From Polyangiaceae bacterium (GTDB lineage: Bacteria > Myxococcota_A > Polyangia > Polyangiales > Polyangiaceae): a stretch of DNA of 64,000 nucleotides. A model generated the notes under the pieces. That model was not told where the DNA came from. It ran no database searches and saw only the letters and a program-made list of their open reading frames with translations. The stretch covers positions 744,001-808,000 of the forward strand of contig JACKEA010000004.1 in the NCBI GenBank assembly GCA_020633235.1. Reading direction: 5' to 3'. Both the position numbers and the translations under genes were made by a program. Positions 34,590 to 43,758 of the stretch are shown in pieces; position 1 is the stretch's first letter, and each line of letters starts with the position of its first letter.

Positions 34590-36638
34590 ATGCCGCTGGC
34601 TATCCCGAATCTCGATCAGCGCCGGTTCGAGCAAATCGTCACCGAAATCCGGCGGCGGGTGCCCACGTTCACCCCAGAGTGGACGGACCTGAACGAGAGC
34701 GACCCCGGGATCACGCTCGCGCAGCTGTTCGCGTTCATGACGGAGCAGCTCTTGTTCCAGGTGAACCAGGTGCCCGAGAAGGGCCTCATCACCTTCTTGA
34801 AGATGGTGGGTGCGGAGCTGCACCCGAAAACTCCCGCGACGGCGGACATCACCTTCACCGTGGCGGACGCGACGGCGCCCAAGCTCGTGGAGGTGTTGGC
34901 GGGGACCCAGGTCCAGACCCAGACGCCGCCGCCGGGAGAGAAGACGCCGATCACGTTCGAAACGGCGCGGCGTTTCTTCGCGCTGAACGGGGAGCTCGGC
35001 GCGATCGGCTCCATCGACTGCAACGGGGACTTCGTCGCGCACACGGCGGCGAACGAGTCTCTGATCGCGAGCTTTGCGCCTTTCGGGAGTGCCGGCACCG
35101 TCAAGGACTGCCTGTTCCTCGGCTTTGACCTGAACGCCGCGGGTCCGTGGCCCGAGGGGACGATTCGTCTGCGCGTCAACCTCGCGGGGTCGAAGGAGGT
35201 GGGGGAGCCCGGCACGGAGGAGCTCGGTCCGTGCTCAGCAGAGCTCACGCCGCCGAAGCGCATCGAGTGGTCCTTCGCGGTGGGGCACTCCACCACGCCA
35301 GACGGGCGCAAGAACATCGTGTTCTCGAATCCGATCACGCTGGCGCTCGACTCCACCCAAGAGCTGCGCCGGAGCGGGTACCTCGAGATCGCCCTCGACA
35401 AGGAGCAGGCGCAGAGCTTCACCGTCGCCGATAGCGACGTCGAGATCGAGTTCCTGCGCGATCTCTTCGTGATTCGCGCCAGGGTGATCGATCCCGACGA
35501 GTTCTCGGAGCCGCCGAAGATCGACACCGTGCGCCTGAACTCCGTAGATGCCCTGGCGGTCACCAGCATCACGGCAGAAGCGCTGGGCGGCTCCACGGGC
35601 TTGCCCTTCCAGCGCTTTGTCCTGGCCAACGCGCCGGTGCGGCCCATGAGCCTCGAGCTGGTCGTGAACGAGACCACGGAGGGCGGAGGCGCGAGCGAAG
35701 AATGGCAGGAGGTCGACGATCTGTTCGCAGCGGGTGCGGACGATCGCGTCTTCCAGGTGCTGTACGCCACCGGCGAGGTGCTCTTCGGAGACGGGCACTA
35801 CGGCAAGATCCCGCCGCCGGACGACGGCAGCGCGCCGGAAGGGAACATCAAGGCGCTGCGCTATCAGTTCGGCGGCGGTGTGACCGGGAACGTGGGCGCC
35901 GAGACGCTGACGACGGTGCTGTCCGGTACGCCGCCGTTGCCCTCGATGGACGCGACCAACGTGCTGCCTGCGCGGGGCGGGGCGGACGAAGAGCCGCTGG
36001 CCCTGGGCCTCGCGCGGGCACCGGCGGTGGTGCGCTCGCGGTATCGGGCGGTGACGGCACGGGACTTCGAAGCGTTGGCGATGGAAACGCCGAGCGCACG
36101 GGTCGCGCGGGCGCACACGCTCCCAAACACGCGCCCAGGGCGCGATCCAGGGCGATCTCCGGGCACCGTCACGGTGGTGCTCGTGCCCCAGGTGCCCTTC
36201 GAGGAGTCCATCTTCGCGCCCATCGGGCTTCCGAGCGTGGTGGCGCGGGCGGTGCTTGCGTACCTGGATGCGCGCCGGCTCGTCACCACCCCCGTGTTCG
36301 TGGACGCGGCGAAGTTCCGGCGCATTCGCGTCGACGTCACGCTCGTCGTCGACCCGCGCGTGAGCCTCACGGCGACACGCGCCGGGGCGATGGACTCGCT
36401 GCATCGCTTCTTCCACGCGCTGGTCGGCGGGGAGGACGGTTTTGGTTGGCCGTTCGGCGGCGCGGTGTTCCATTCGCGGGTGAGCCAACGTCTGTTTCAG
36501 GTCGAAGGCGTGCTGCGCGTGGACGGCCTCGAGCTCTCCCTCGACGACGGACCCTTCGTCGCCTGCCAGGACCTGGAGATCTGCGACGGCGAGCTTCTGT
36601 ACTCCGGCGAGCACACCGTGAGGGTTCGGCCGGCATGA
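34590..36638 (+). CDS. eCIS baseplate J-like wedge protein (Afp11)
   Basis: The 682-residue product is a gp6/gpJ baseplate protein forming the ring around the hub. It starts with FTPEWTDLNESDPGITLAQL and FAFMTEQLLFQVNQVPEKGL near 28-70. A strand-rich insert follows, and the C-terminal half carries SRYRAVTARDFEALAMETPS near 480-499, VTVVLVPQVPFEES and RRLVTTPVFVDAAKFRRIRV near 560-580, as in other baseplate J proteins. The stop overlaps the following gene (ATGA). Confidence 0.93.
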   Translation: MPLAIPNLDQRRFEQIVTEIRRRVPTFTPEWTDLNESDPGITLAQLFAFMTEQLLFQVNQVPEKGLITFLKMVGAELHPKTPATADITFTVADATAPKLVEVLAGTQVQTQTPPPGEKTPITFETARRFFALNGELGAIGSIDCNGDFVAHTAANESLIASFAPFGSAGTVKDCLFLGFDLNAAGPWPEGTIRLRVNLAGSKEVGEPGTEELGPCSAELTPPKRIEWSFAVGHSTTPDGRKNIVFSNPITLALDSTQELRRSGYLEIALDKEQAQSFTVADSDVEIEFLRDLFVIRARVIDPDEFSEPPKIDTVRLNSVDALAVTSITAEALGGSTGLPFQRFVLANAPVRPMSLELVVNETTEGGGASEEWQEVDDLFAAGADDRVFQVLYATGEVLFGDGHYGKIPPPDDGSAPEGNIKALRYQFGGGVTGNVGAETLTTVLSGTPPLPSMDATNVLPARGGADEEPLALGLARAPAVVRSRYRAVTARDFEALAMETPSARVARAHTLPNTRPGRDPGRSPGTVTVVLVPQVPFEESIFAPIGLPSVVARAVLAYLDARRLVTTPVFVDAAKFRRIRVDVTLVVDPRVSLTATRAGAMDSLHRFFHALVGGEDGFGWPFGGAVFHSRVSQRLFQVEGVLRVDGLELSLDDGPFVACQDLEICDGELLYSGEHTVRVRPA

Positions 36639-39028
36639 AGACCATTCTGCCGGATCTGCGATCCCGGCCGTTGCCGGGACAGAGCGGCTGGCTCGCCACC
36701 GCTTGGGACGAGGTCAGCGTGCCCACGCTCGGGGACGCCCGCCGCTGTGCCCAAAGCGACGAGGTATCGGACCCCTGCGTGCAGCGGGTGCTGCGCTTCG
36801 ACCCGCCGGACGGCGCGCGGATCATTGCGACCAAGCAATCCCTCACCATCGAGCTTCACGTTGCACCGCCGGTGCCGCCGCACCACACGGCCACGCTGGT
36901 GATCGAGCCCGCGAGTGGCCCGCCGCTGAAGCTCGTCAGCAGCTCCCACGGCCGGCGTCTCCGCTTCGAGTGGCCGATGCCGGCGCCCGGCGGCGACTAC
37001 CTGCTGCGCCTCGAGACCGACGACGGAAGCTGGCTCGGCACGGCGCGCCTCACGTTGGATCTGGTCGCGCCTTTGGCTCCCGAGATTGCGACCGATCCCT
37101 GCGCGCTGACCCTCAGCCCCGACGCGCGCCTCGCTGCCGGCACCGTGGAGTGCCCACCGGACGAGTTCCCGCGGCCGCCGTTGCTTGCCGTGGACGCTGC
37201 GGGCTGCGTCCACGCCGCGTGGTCCGTCAACGCCGAAGGCTGGGTCTTGGTCCCGCGCTCCGACACCCGAGTGGATCTGCTGCGCAGCACTCGCGGCGGG
37301 CTCATCGCCAAGCTCGAAGCTGCCGAAGTTCGCGATGCCATTTTCTGGGGCGACGCGATCGCGGTGCTCACGCCCGCCGAGGTGTTGCTGTTCGGGCGCG
37401 AGGGTTCTCCGCCCGCGGCTTCGTTCGCATCGGTGAAGGATGCCGTCGCTCTCGCCGTGTCGGATGCCGGGCATCTGATCGTCGTGCAGCAGGGTCCAAG
37501 CGAGAACGTGCGCATCTTCCGCCCGGACGGGAGCGAGCTGTCGCCGCCGGGGGCGTTCTTCGGGCGCGGCTGGTACGCCCAGCAGCGAAACACCGCGCTG
37601 ATTCACGACGAGGAGTCCTGCCGCTACCTGCTGATGCCCTCCGCGGAGGGCTGCTGCGCGGCTTCCCCCCGCGAGCTGTCGCGGGAGGAGGCGCTGTTCT
37701 TCGCGCTGATCGACGATCTCCACGACCTCCGCTTGCGCGTCTTCTACCCCGAGGTCGGCACCGTCATCCTGGGGCCTTCGGCGGAAGAGGACGCCCTCGA
37801 TGCCGGCCGCCCGTCCACGGCCTGGCACCGTGTGCTGCTGTTCGGCGAGATCCCGGAAGGCTCCGTCGTCGAGCTTTCGACGCGCGCCAGCGACGACTTG
37901 ATAGCGGTCGATCCGCTGATCCCCAGTGGCTGGTCGCGGGCAGTGGAAGCGAGCACGGAAAGCCGAGGCGAGGTCGAGAGCCCTGCCGACGTTCGACAAG
38001 CCGCAATGGACGCCCTCGTGCTCGCGAAGCCCGGGCGATTCCTGGCGCTGCGTCTCACGCTCCGCGGCAACGGCCGCCAGACTCCGCGCATCACTCGCAT
38101 CGAAGTGGAGCGCCCCCGCGAGGGGATCTCCCGCTACTTGCCGCGCTTCTTCCGCGAGTCCACGCCGGACGACGACTTCCTCCGGCGCTGGCTCGCGCTG
38201 TTCGAGACCACGGCCTTCTCTGGCGTGCGGGCGCGCTTCGACGCCTATCCTGAGCTGTTCGATCCGCGCACCGCCCCGGAGCCGATGCTTCCGTACCTCG
38301 CCGAGTGGCTACAGGTGCCGGTGCTCGATCGCTTCCGGGAGGAGCCCGGGCTATTCCGGCACGTCCTGATTCAGGCGCCGGAGCTCGCGCGGACGCGCGG
38401 CACGCCGGCGGGCATCGAGCTGGCCGTTCGCCTGTACCTCGGCTTCCACGTTCACGTGCGCGAGGACTTCGCCGTCCGCTCGGACTTTGTTCTCGATGGC
38501 GCGGTGCTCGGCCTGCACACCGTGCTCACCAGCGAACCCGGTCCGACGGATCTGGGAGACGCGCGCCTTGGCTGCACCTTCTTGAACGAGTGCGAGGAGC
38601 GCAGCGGTCATCGAACGAGCCACTTCGACGTGCTGGTTCCCGCACGCTTCGTGTGCGATTCGAAGACGCTCGAGCTCCTGCGCCAGATCATCGAGCTCGA
38701 GAAGCCCGCCCACACCACGTTTCGTATCCTCCCCACCGCCGCTGCCGGCTTCGTGGTGGGCACCGCTTCCGTCGTCGGCCAAGACACGAGCGCCGACTTC
38801 GATCGCACTCAGCGCGACCCCGCGAGCTACGGCGTCGTGCTGAGCAACGGGCCCGGTCGTCCGGCGCCCCTCGGCTTGGGCTTCGCCCTCGGTCGCGATT
38901 CTCGCCTCTACGTTCCGCCGGGGTCACCGAGCTTCCAGATCACGGGAGCCGGTCTGACCGTCGGGCGCACCACCCGCATCGGCGCCGCCGCGCGCCACGA
39001 GGAGTCGTCATGTCCACCTGCACGATGA
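36635..39028 (+). CDS. eCIS gpI-like baseplate protein (Afp12) with long N-terminal extension
   Basis: The 797-residue product has its phage tail P2-I domain at the C-terminal third: ISRYLPRFFRESTPDDDFLR near 500-519, FDAYPELFDPRTAPEPMLPY, LAEWLQVPV and RTRGTPAGIELAVRLYLGFH near 585-604. The first 480 residues are not part of the usual family; repeated strands such as LLAVDAAGCVHAAWSVNAEG, AIFWGDAIAVLTPAEVLLFG and VALAVSDAGHLIVVQQGPSE suggest a beta-propeller-like domain. Such an extension may reach out to fibres or surface receptors. Its 3' end overlaps the next gene by 19 bases. Confidence 0.88.
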   Translation: MKTILPDLRSRPLPGQSGWLATAWDEVSVPTLGDARRCAQSDEVSDPCVQRVLRFDPPDGARIIATKQSLTIELHVAPPVPPHHTATLVIEPASGPPLKLVSSSHGRRLRFEWPMPAPGGDYLLRLETDDGSWLGTARLTLDLVAPLAPEIATDPCALTLSPDARLAAGTVECPPDEFPRPPLLAVDAAGCVHAAWSVNAEGWVLVPRSDTRVDLLRSTRGGLIAKLEAAEVRDAIFWGDAIAVLTPAEVLLFGREGSPPAASFASVKDAVALAVSDAGHLIVVQQGPSENVRIFRPDGSELSPPGAFFGRGWYAQQRNTALIHDEESCRYLLMPSAEGCCAASPRELSREEALFFALIDDLHDLRLRVFYPEVGTVILGPSAEEDALDAGRPSTAWHRVLLFGEIPEGSVVELSTRASDDLIAVDPLIPSGWSRAVEASTESRGEVESPADVRQAAMDALVLAKPGRFLALRLTLRGNGRQTPRITRIEVERPREGISRYLPRFFRESTPDDDFLRRWLALFETTAFSGVRARFDAYPELFDPRTAPEPMLPYLAEWLQVPVLDRFREEPGLFRHVLIQAPELARTRGTPAGIELAVRLYLGFHVHVREDFAVRSDFVLDGAVLGLHTVLTSEPGPTDLGDARLGCTFLNECEERSGHRTSHFDVLVPARFVCDSKTLELLRQIIELEKPAHTTFRILPTAAAGFVVGTASVVGQDTSADFDRTQRDPASYGVVLSNGPGRPAPLGLGFALGRDSRLYVPPGSPSFQITGAGLTVGRTTRIGAAARHEESSCPPAR

Positions 39029-40569
39029 TCGACATCAACGATCAGACCCGCGAGCTACGGGTGCCGAGCTCCGTCGGTCGGCTCAACTACTTCTTTGGTC
39101 AGCTCCTGACCGAGCGCGATCTCAGAAGCGAGCAGCACTACCACCTGCTCCTGCAACGTCTGATGCAGCGAGAGGCGTTCGGCACGGGTACCATCGCGGG
39201 GCTCAAGGTGTCCGGGCAGAGCTCCACCGGCGAGCAAGCCCCCGATGGCGGCATCTTCATCTGGGCGGGCCTCGCCATGGATCCCGATGGTCGCGAGCTA
39301 TTGCTCGAGTCGGATCTCTGCCTCTCCCTCGCGGAGCCCGCCGCCAAGGCCGCCGCGAACCCTTGGCTGAGCGCCACTTCGGAAGCGGACATCGCTCTCG
39401 CCGTGCAGCAGAGCTTCGGCTTGGCCTTCTCCAAGGGCGACGTCGTGGATCTCCATCAACGCCTGGTGGACGCGGGCCTCACGGACGTCGGAGCCAGCTC
39501 GAGCGGCGCGGACTTCCAGGATCAGCTCAACAAGATCACGCCACCGCAGAACGGCGGCCCCGGCTTGCTTGGCCCCGGCCAGACACCGGTGGACTACCTG
39601 TTCTCGCTCTTGGTGGTCGTGAGCCACGTCGGCTTGCGCTATCACGAAGCCGGGTCGGAGCCGTCCCCGGCGGTGCTCGATGCCTCGTGTTGTGGCGAGC
39701 TCAGCTGCTTTCCAGCTCGAACTTCCGAGGGTGTTGTTGTCGTTGCGGCGCGGAACCTCTTTGCCCGCGTGGCGGATCCCTACGCCGATGCAAAGAGCGC
39801 GCTGGAAGAGAGCTTGAGCCTGGCGGAAACGGGCCCCCCGGACGCCGACGCCCTTTTGCGGCACGACTGCCGCGGCGCGCTCGCCGACTATCTCACGGGC
39901 GCGTGGCGCGGATTGCCGCCCTTTCCCGGCGGGTGCGATCCGGAGTTTCCCGTCGTGCCCATCGCCTGCGTCGCGTGGTCGCGCTTCGCGCGTGACACGG
40001 CGGGCGATCCCAGGATCCTTCATATCGACGGCACGCGGTGTCGGCCTCTGGCTCCGGGCGGACCGGCGCTGCGCGCGCTCCTCGAGGTGCTGACGCAGTG
40101 TCACAACTCGCTCCCGATCTTGCCGCACATCGTCCAGGTGGAGCCCGCCTTCGGTGAGGAGCTGACGGCGGCGAGCACCACGGAGGCCCAGGTGGTGGCG
40201 ACGTCGTCCGTGGAGCTGGCCGCCGGCGCGGTGGACTGGTCGCTTCGCTTCTACCCCGACGCCGGAGGCGATTCAGAGCTGTGGGATGCGAGCAATCCGC
40301 CGGCGAACGCCTACGGCTTCGCGCTGGACGTGCAGGTGGACTCCGCGGACCCGAACCGCATCACGCTCACGCTGAAGGCGACGGGCTCGAGCTTGGCGCT
40401 GCCGGCAGGACGCTACGAGTGGACGCTTCCCAACACTACGTCGAACGCCATTGTCGGAGCGCAAACGGACGTAGCGCTCGACGGAGAGCCCAACGTGATT
40501 TCCGGGGCCGTTCCGTCCGGCAACGGCCAGCCCGGCGGAACCTTCAAGACCTTGTTCGTCGTCAAATAG
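39010..40569 (+). CDS. eCIS accessory protein with F-x-G-Q-x-L-T domain, paralogue 1
   Basis: The 519-residue product begins with GRLNYFFGQLLTERDLRSEQ near 19-38 and GTGTIAGLKVS near 58, then a 'pGlAmDpdGRELLLE' element near 82-97. The same N-terminal order occurs in the next two genes, defining a family of three. The C-terminal part is strand-rich (VDWSLRFYPDAGG, ALPAGRYEWTLPNTT). It may be an external baseplate or fibre component. The segment 39733-39760 (SEGVVVVAARNLF) contains half of the dispersed hairpin repeat. Function is inferred only from position. Confidence 0.65.
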   Translation: MSTCTMIDINDQTRELRVPSSVGRLNYFFGQLLTERDLRSEQHYHLLLQRLMQREAFGTGTIAGLKVSGQSSTGEQAPDGGIFIWAGLAMDPDGRELLLESDLCLSLAEPAAKAAANPWLSATSEADIALAVQQSFGLAFSKGDVVDLHQRLVDAGLTDVGASSSGADFQDQLNKITPPQNGGPGLLGPGQTPVDYLFSLLVVVSHVGLRYHEAGSEPSPAVLDASCCGELSCFPARTSEGVVVVAARNLFARVADPYADAKSALEESLSLAETGPPDADALLRHDCRGALADYLTGAWRGLPPFPGGCDPEFPVVPIACVAWSRFARDTAGDPRILHIDGTRCRPLAPGGPALRALLEVLTQCHNSLPILPHIVQVEPAFGEELTAASTTEAQVVATSSVELAAGAVDWSLRFYPDAGGDSELWDASNPPANAYGFALDVQVDSADPNRITLTLKATGSSLALPAGRYEWTLPNTTSNAIVGAQTDVALDGEPNVISGAVPSGNGQPGGTFKTLFVVK

Positions 40570-40588
40570 GCGGCGAGAGCACGAGAGG

Positions 40589-41806
40589 ATGATGATGTCG
40601 ACCATGCTCAACAGGGGCTCTTGCGGCTGCGGCTGCAATCCCTGCGTTTGCGAGTGCCCACCGACGATCGGGATCGGCTGCTTGCCGGACATGTGCCCGC
40701 CTCGGCCGTGCTTCTTCAACGGCCAGCTGATCACGGCGGACGATCTGAACGCGCTCTCGACGTACTTCTCCACCAAGAACGCGATCCTGTCCAAGCTCGC
40801 CATCGGGTTCGGCGTGCTGGGGGGCCTCAGGATCCGCGGTGCGGCGGGAGTGGCGCACAAGACGCTCATCGAGGTGCCGCCGCTGCTAGCCAAGGTGTTC
40901 CCCAATCCCCAGGTGATTGCGGGCACGGTGATCGACGTGAGCGCCGGCGCCGCCATCGACGCCGGCGGCCGCATTCTGTCGATGTGCTCGTCGCGGCAGA
41001 TCGACGTTCTGGCGCTGGCCGGAAAATCCCACGTGAGCGAGCGCCACGACACCTGTGCGGGTTGGTTCGGAGACATACCGATCTGTCAGCAGGGCAAGCG
41101 GGAGATCGTCGCACGGGAGTACTTCCTGCTCGCGGAGCTGGAGGAGACCCCGGCGCGAGCCGTGCCGCAGTTCTCGGGCGGGGGACCCTGCGATCCCGCA
41201 CCGAGCTGCAACTTCAGCCGCCGGCTCGAGACCGTACGCCTGCGTCTGGTGCCGACGGTGCCGGCGCTGTACCCGCTCACGGGCTGTCTCGACCCAGTCG
41301 CCATCCCGGAGATCGAGGCGATCTTCGGCGGTTCGTTCCAGCGCGAGCTGATGCGGCGGATGCGAAAGGTGAACGGCGAGACCGCTGCCGCGGGTCCGAA
41401 CATTGCTGGAGCTCCGCAGGGGCTCGCAGGCGCCGGTGCGGACGTTCCCGGGGGGCAGTGCGTGAAGCTCCTGCCCCAGCTCGTGGACTACTTCTCCGAG
41501 CTCGTTGCCAGCGCCTGCTGTACGCATCCCGCAGTGGTGCTCGGGCGTGTGTTGATCGCGAATCGCGTGCCGGCGGAGCTAGATCCGGAGCCGGGCGTCC
41601 TGCACCCTCACTACGTGTTCATCGACGATGCGTTCCCGTATCGCCGCCTGGTGGGGAACCAAGCGCAGATCACGACCCTGCTCGTCGCGGTCCTCTGTTC
41701 CATGATGGACGGCGGGAACGATGGGGGCGGTGTGATCGGCGGCTCGGACGGCGTGGTCGGCGGGACGGACACCTCCGGCGGCAATCCCTTCGGAGGCCCG
41801 TCGTGA
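40589..41806 (+). CDS. eCIS accessory protein with F-x-G-Q-x-L-T domain, paralogue 2, Cys-rich start
   Basis: The 405-residue product has an N-terminal cysteine cluster, CGCGCNPCVCECPP (near 12-25), followed by PPRPCFFNGQLITADDLNAL near 43-62 and GFGVLGGLRI near 80, aligning with paralogue 1. A cluster of cysteines also occurs further on (CAGWFGDIPICQQG). The tail is Gly/Asp/Ser-rich (GGNDGGGVIGGSDG). The pattern suggests metal binding or disulphides and a surface-exposed part. Three consecutive ATG codons (40589, 40592, 40595) follow GAGAGG; the third has the best spacing. Confidence 0.65.
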   Translation: MMMSTMLNRGSCGCGCNPCVCECPPTIGIGCLPDMCPPRPCFFNGQLITADDLNALSTYFSTKNAILSKLAIGFGVLGGLRIRGAAGVAHKTLIEVPPLLAKVFPNPQVIAGTVIDVSAGAAIDAGGRILSMCSSRQIDVLALAGKSHVSERHDTCAGWFGDIPICQQGKREIVAREYFLLAELEETPARAVPQFSGGGPCDPAPSCNFSRRLETVRLRLVPTVPALYPLTGCLDPVAIPEIEAIFGGSFQRELMRRMRKVNGETAAAGPNIAGAPQGLAGAGADVPGGQCVKLLPQLVDYFSELVASACCTHPAVVLGRVLIANRVPAELDPEPGVLHPHYVFIDDAFPYRRLVGNQAQITTLLVAVLCSMMDGGNDGGGVIGGSDGVVGGTDTSGGNPFGGPS

Positions 41807-43167
41807 GCGCGGTGGCGCCGCTCCGGCCCCGGTTTCAAGACGGGCAACGCCTGACGGCAGAGCGCCTGAACACCGCCTTCGACTACTTGCGGGACTTCAT
41901 CCGTCGGGTGCTGCTCGCGCCGCTGAGCGCCGGCGTGGCGGGCGGGCTCACGCTGGATCCCGCTGCGGGCAAACCCTCGTCCAACCTCGCGGTCGCGCCC
42001 GGAGTCGCCATCGATGGACGAGGCCGCCTGCTGCTGTTGGCGGAAGCGCGCACCTTCACGCGCAAGGAGCTCTTGGACGCCGTCGGCGGCACCCTGGCGG
42101 CGGGTGAGGCCATCCGCGTTGCCCTGGCTCTGGACGAGCGCTCCGCGGAGTTCGACCCCTGCGCGGCGCATCTGCCGCTGAACCTGATCGAAAACGTGCG
42201 CTTCGTGTTCGAGAAGGTGTCGGTGCCGAGCGTGTTCCCGGCGTTCTTCGCCGAGGCTGCGCACCCGAACGCCGTCGAGGCGTGGGAAGATCTGGATCCC
42301 GCGGGCGCCCAAGGGAGCGACGACGGCATCACTCTCGGGCACGTGTTCCAGCTCGCGAGCGCGGCAAGCGAGATCTACACCACCGGCTTCTTCCGCCAGG
42401 GCGTGGCGCCGCGGTTCAACGTGATCCGCAACACCTACGGACATCCGTCCATCTATCTGGCCGAGCTGCGGATGGACGTCGGCAAAGGCGTGCAAACGGT
42501 CGATGGCGTTGCGATCCCAGATCCGACGCGCTTTGGCCCCGGTCCGGTGGTGTTCACCGGTCCGGCGGGCGGCAACGCCGTGCAGGCCACCCACGTCGGA
42601 CCGTTTGCGAAGCCGTACGCGGCGGGTCAGTACGGCGGCGGACCGCTGGCGGCGGGAGCGGACCGCCGTGTATTCGAGTTTGCGGGTGGCGCCGGAGCGT
42701 TCACCGATCAGAACCAAGCGGTGTCCGAGCTCGGCGCCGGCCTGGGCGGCGTGGCCGCCACTACCTGTGAGCTCGATTCGAGCGGCGGGGACGTTCCACG
42801 CGCCGGCATTCCGCTGGAAGTGGGCACTGACGTTGCCGGCGGACCGGTGCGGGTACGCCGTGCCGGCGCGGCCGCCGAGCAACCCCGGCTCATCGGCCTC
42901 AGCGCGGGCAACAGCTATCCGTACCCGTACGACACCACGCGCACCGTCGTCCCCGTCGCGAGCGCTGGTCTCGTCAAGGTCGTGCTGGCGCACGAGGGCC
43001 CAGAGCTCGCACCGGGGATCGATCTGACCGCGGCGGACGCAGAGCGTCTACGCGTCGCCAAGAGCAAGGACACCGTCGTGGCGCGCTCGGCGCAGAGCGT
43101 GAAGGTGGGCGCGCCGGGGGACGTCGGCCTGTTCGCCTGGGTGGTGCATCCGGCAGAACGCAGGTAG
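41803..43167 (+). CDS. eCIS accessory protein with F-x-G-Q-x-L-T domain, paralogue 3
   Basis: The 454-residue product begins RPRFQDGQRLTAERLNTAFD near 8-27, then GVAGGLTLDPAAG near 47 and VAPGVAIDGRGRLLLLAEA near 65-83, the same layout as the two genes before it but without their cysteines. The remainder is Gly/Ala/Pro-rich strands with no motif I recognise. A GTG start inside the previous stop codon (GTGA) couples them. It ends two bases before the tail-terminator gene. Confidence 0.65.
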   Translation: MSAVAPLRPRFQDGQRLTAERLNTAFDYLRDFIRRVLLAPLSAGVAGGLTLDPAAGKPSSNLAVAPGVAIDGRGRLLLLAEARTFTRKELLDAVGGTLAAGEAIRVALALDERSAEFDPCAAHLPLNLIENVRFVFEKVSVPSVFPAFFAEAAHPNAVEAWEDLDPAGAQGSDDGITLGHVFQLASAASEIYTTGFFRQGVAPRFNVIRNTYGHPSIYLAELRMDVGKGVQTVDGVAIPDPTRFGPGPVVFTGPAGGNAVQATHVGPFAKPYAAGQYGGGPLAAGADRRVFEFAGGAGAFTDQNQAVSELGAGLGGVAATTCELDSSGGDVPRAGIPLEVGTDVAGGPVRVRRAGAAAEQPRLIGLSAGNSYPYPYDTTRTVVPVASAGLVKVVLAHEGPELAPGIDLTAADAERLRVAKSKDTVVARSAQSVKVGAPGDVGLFAWVVHPAERR

Positions 43168-43169
43168 CC

Positions 43170-43757
43170 GTGGCGGACGCGTCCATCATCAAGCAAGCGA
43201 CGCAGGCGCTGGTCGAGATCTTGAAGACCGCGCCCGGCGGCTTCCCAGTGCTCTCCGGCCCGCCGGAGCGTGCGACGGGCGTGTCGAGCTCTACCCTGAT
43301 CCTCTACCTCTACCAGGTGCTCGAGAGCAGCACGGCGAAGAACAGCGGGCCCCGGCGTACGGTGATCTCGTCGACGGGAAAGGCGCAGAACATCGTCGTA
43401 GAGCGCGATCCGCTCGCGCTTGATCTCTACTTCTTGATCATTCCGGCCACCAAGGTGGACGACGATCTCGCCTTTCTCGACACCTACCAGATGCTCGGAG
43501 AAGCGGCGCTCGCGCTCCACGATAACGGCGTATTCACGCTGGGGCAGTGGGTTTCCGATCCGGCAGTGAAGGACATCAAGCTGCAGGTGACGATGAACCC
43601 GCTGACCACCACCCAGCTCTTCGAGCTGTGGGAGGCCGTGAATCAACCCTATCGGCTGAGCGTGTCGTACGTCGTGCGAACGGTGCGCATCGACAGCCAG
43701 CTCACCACGGATACGCCGCTGGTCAGCAAGCGTCAGATGCAAACCACCGAGGTCTGA
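43170..43757 (+). CDS. eCIS tail terminator, DUF4255 (Afp16/Pvc16)
   Basis: The 195-residue product matches DUF4255, the N-terminal domain of Pvc16/Afp16, the ring that caps the end of the tube and stops its growth. Characteristic parts: SSSTLILYLYQVLESSTAKN near 39-58, RDPLALDLYFLIIPATKVDD near 80-99, then TYQMLGEAALALHDNGVF near 105-122 and LSVSYVVRTVRIDS near 170-183. GTG start; the stop is one base before the ATPase start. Confidence 0.92.
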   Translation: MADASIIKQATQALVEILKTAPGGFPVLSGPPERATGVSSSTLILYLYQVLESSTAKNSGPRRTVISSTGKAQNIVVERDPLALDLYFLIIPATKVDDDLAFLDTYQMLGEAALALHDNGVFTLGQWVSDPAVKDIKLQVTMNPLTTTQLFELWEAVNQPYRLSVSYVVRTVRIDSQLTTDTPLVSKRQMQTTEV

Positions 43758-43758
43758 G

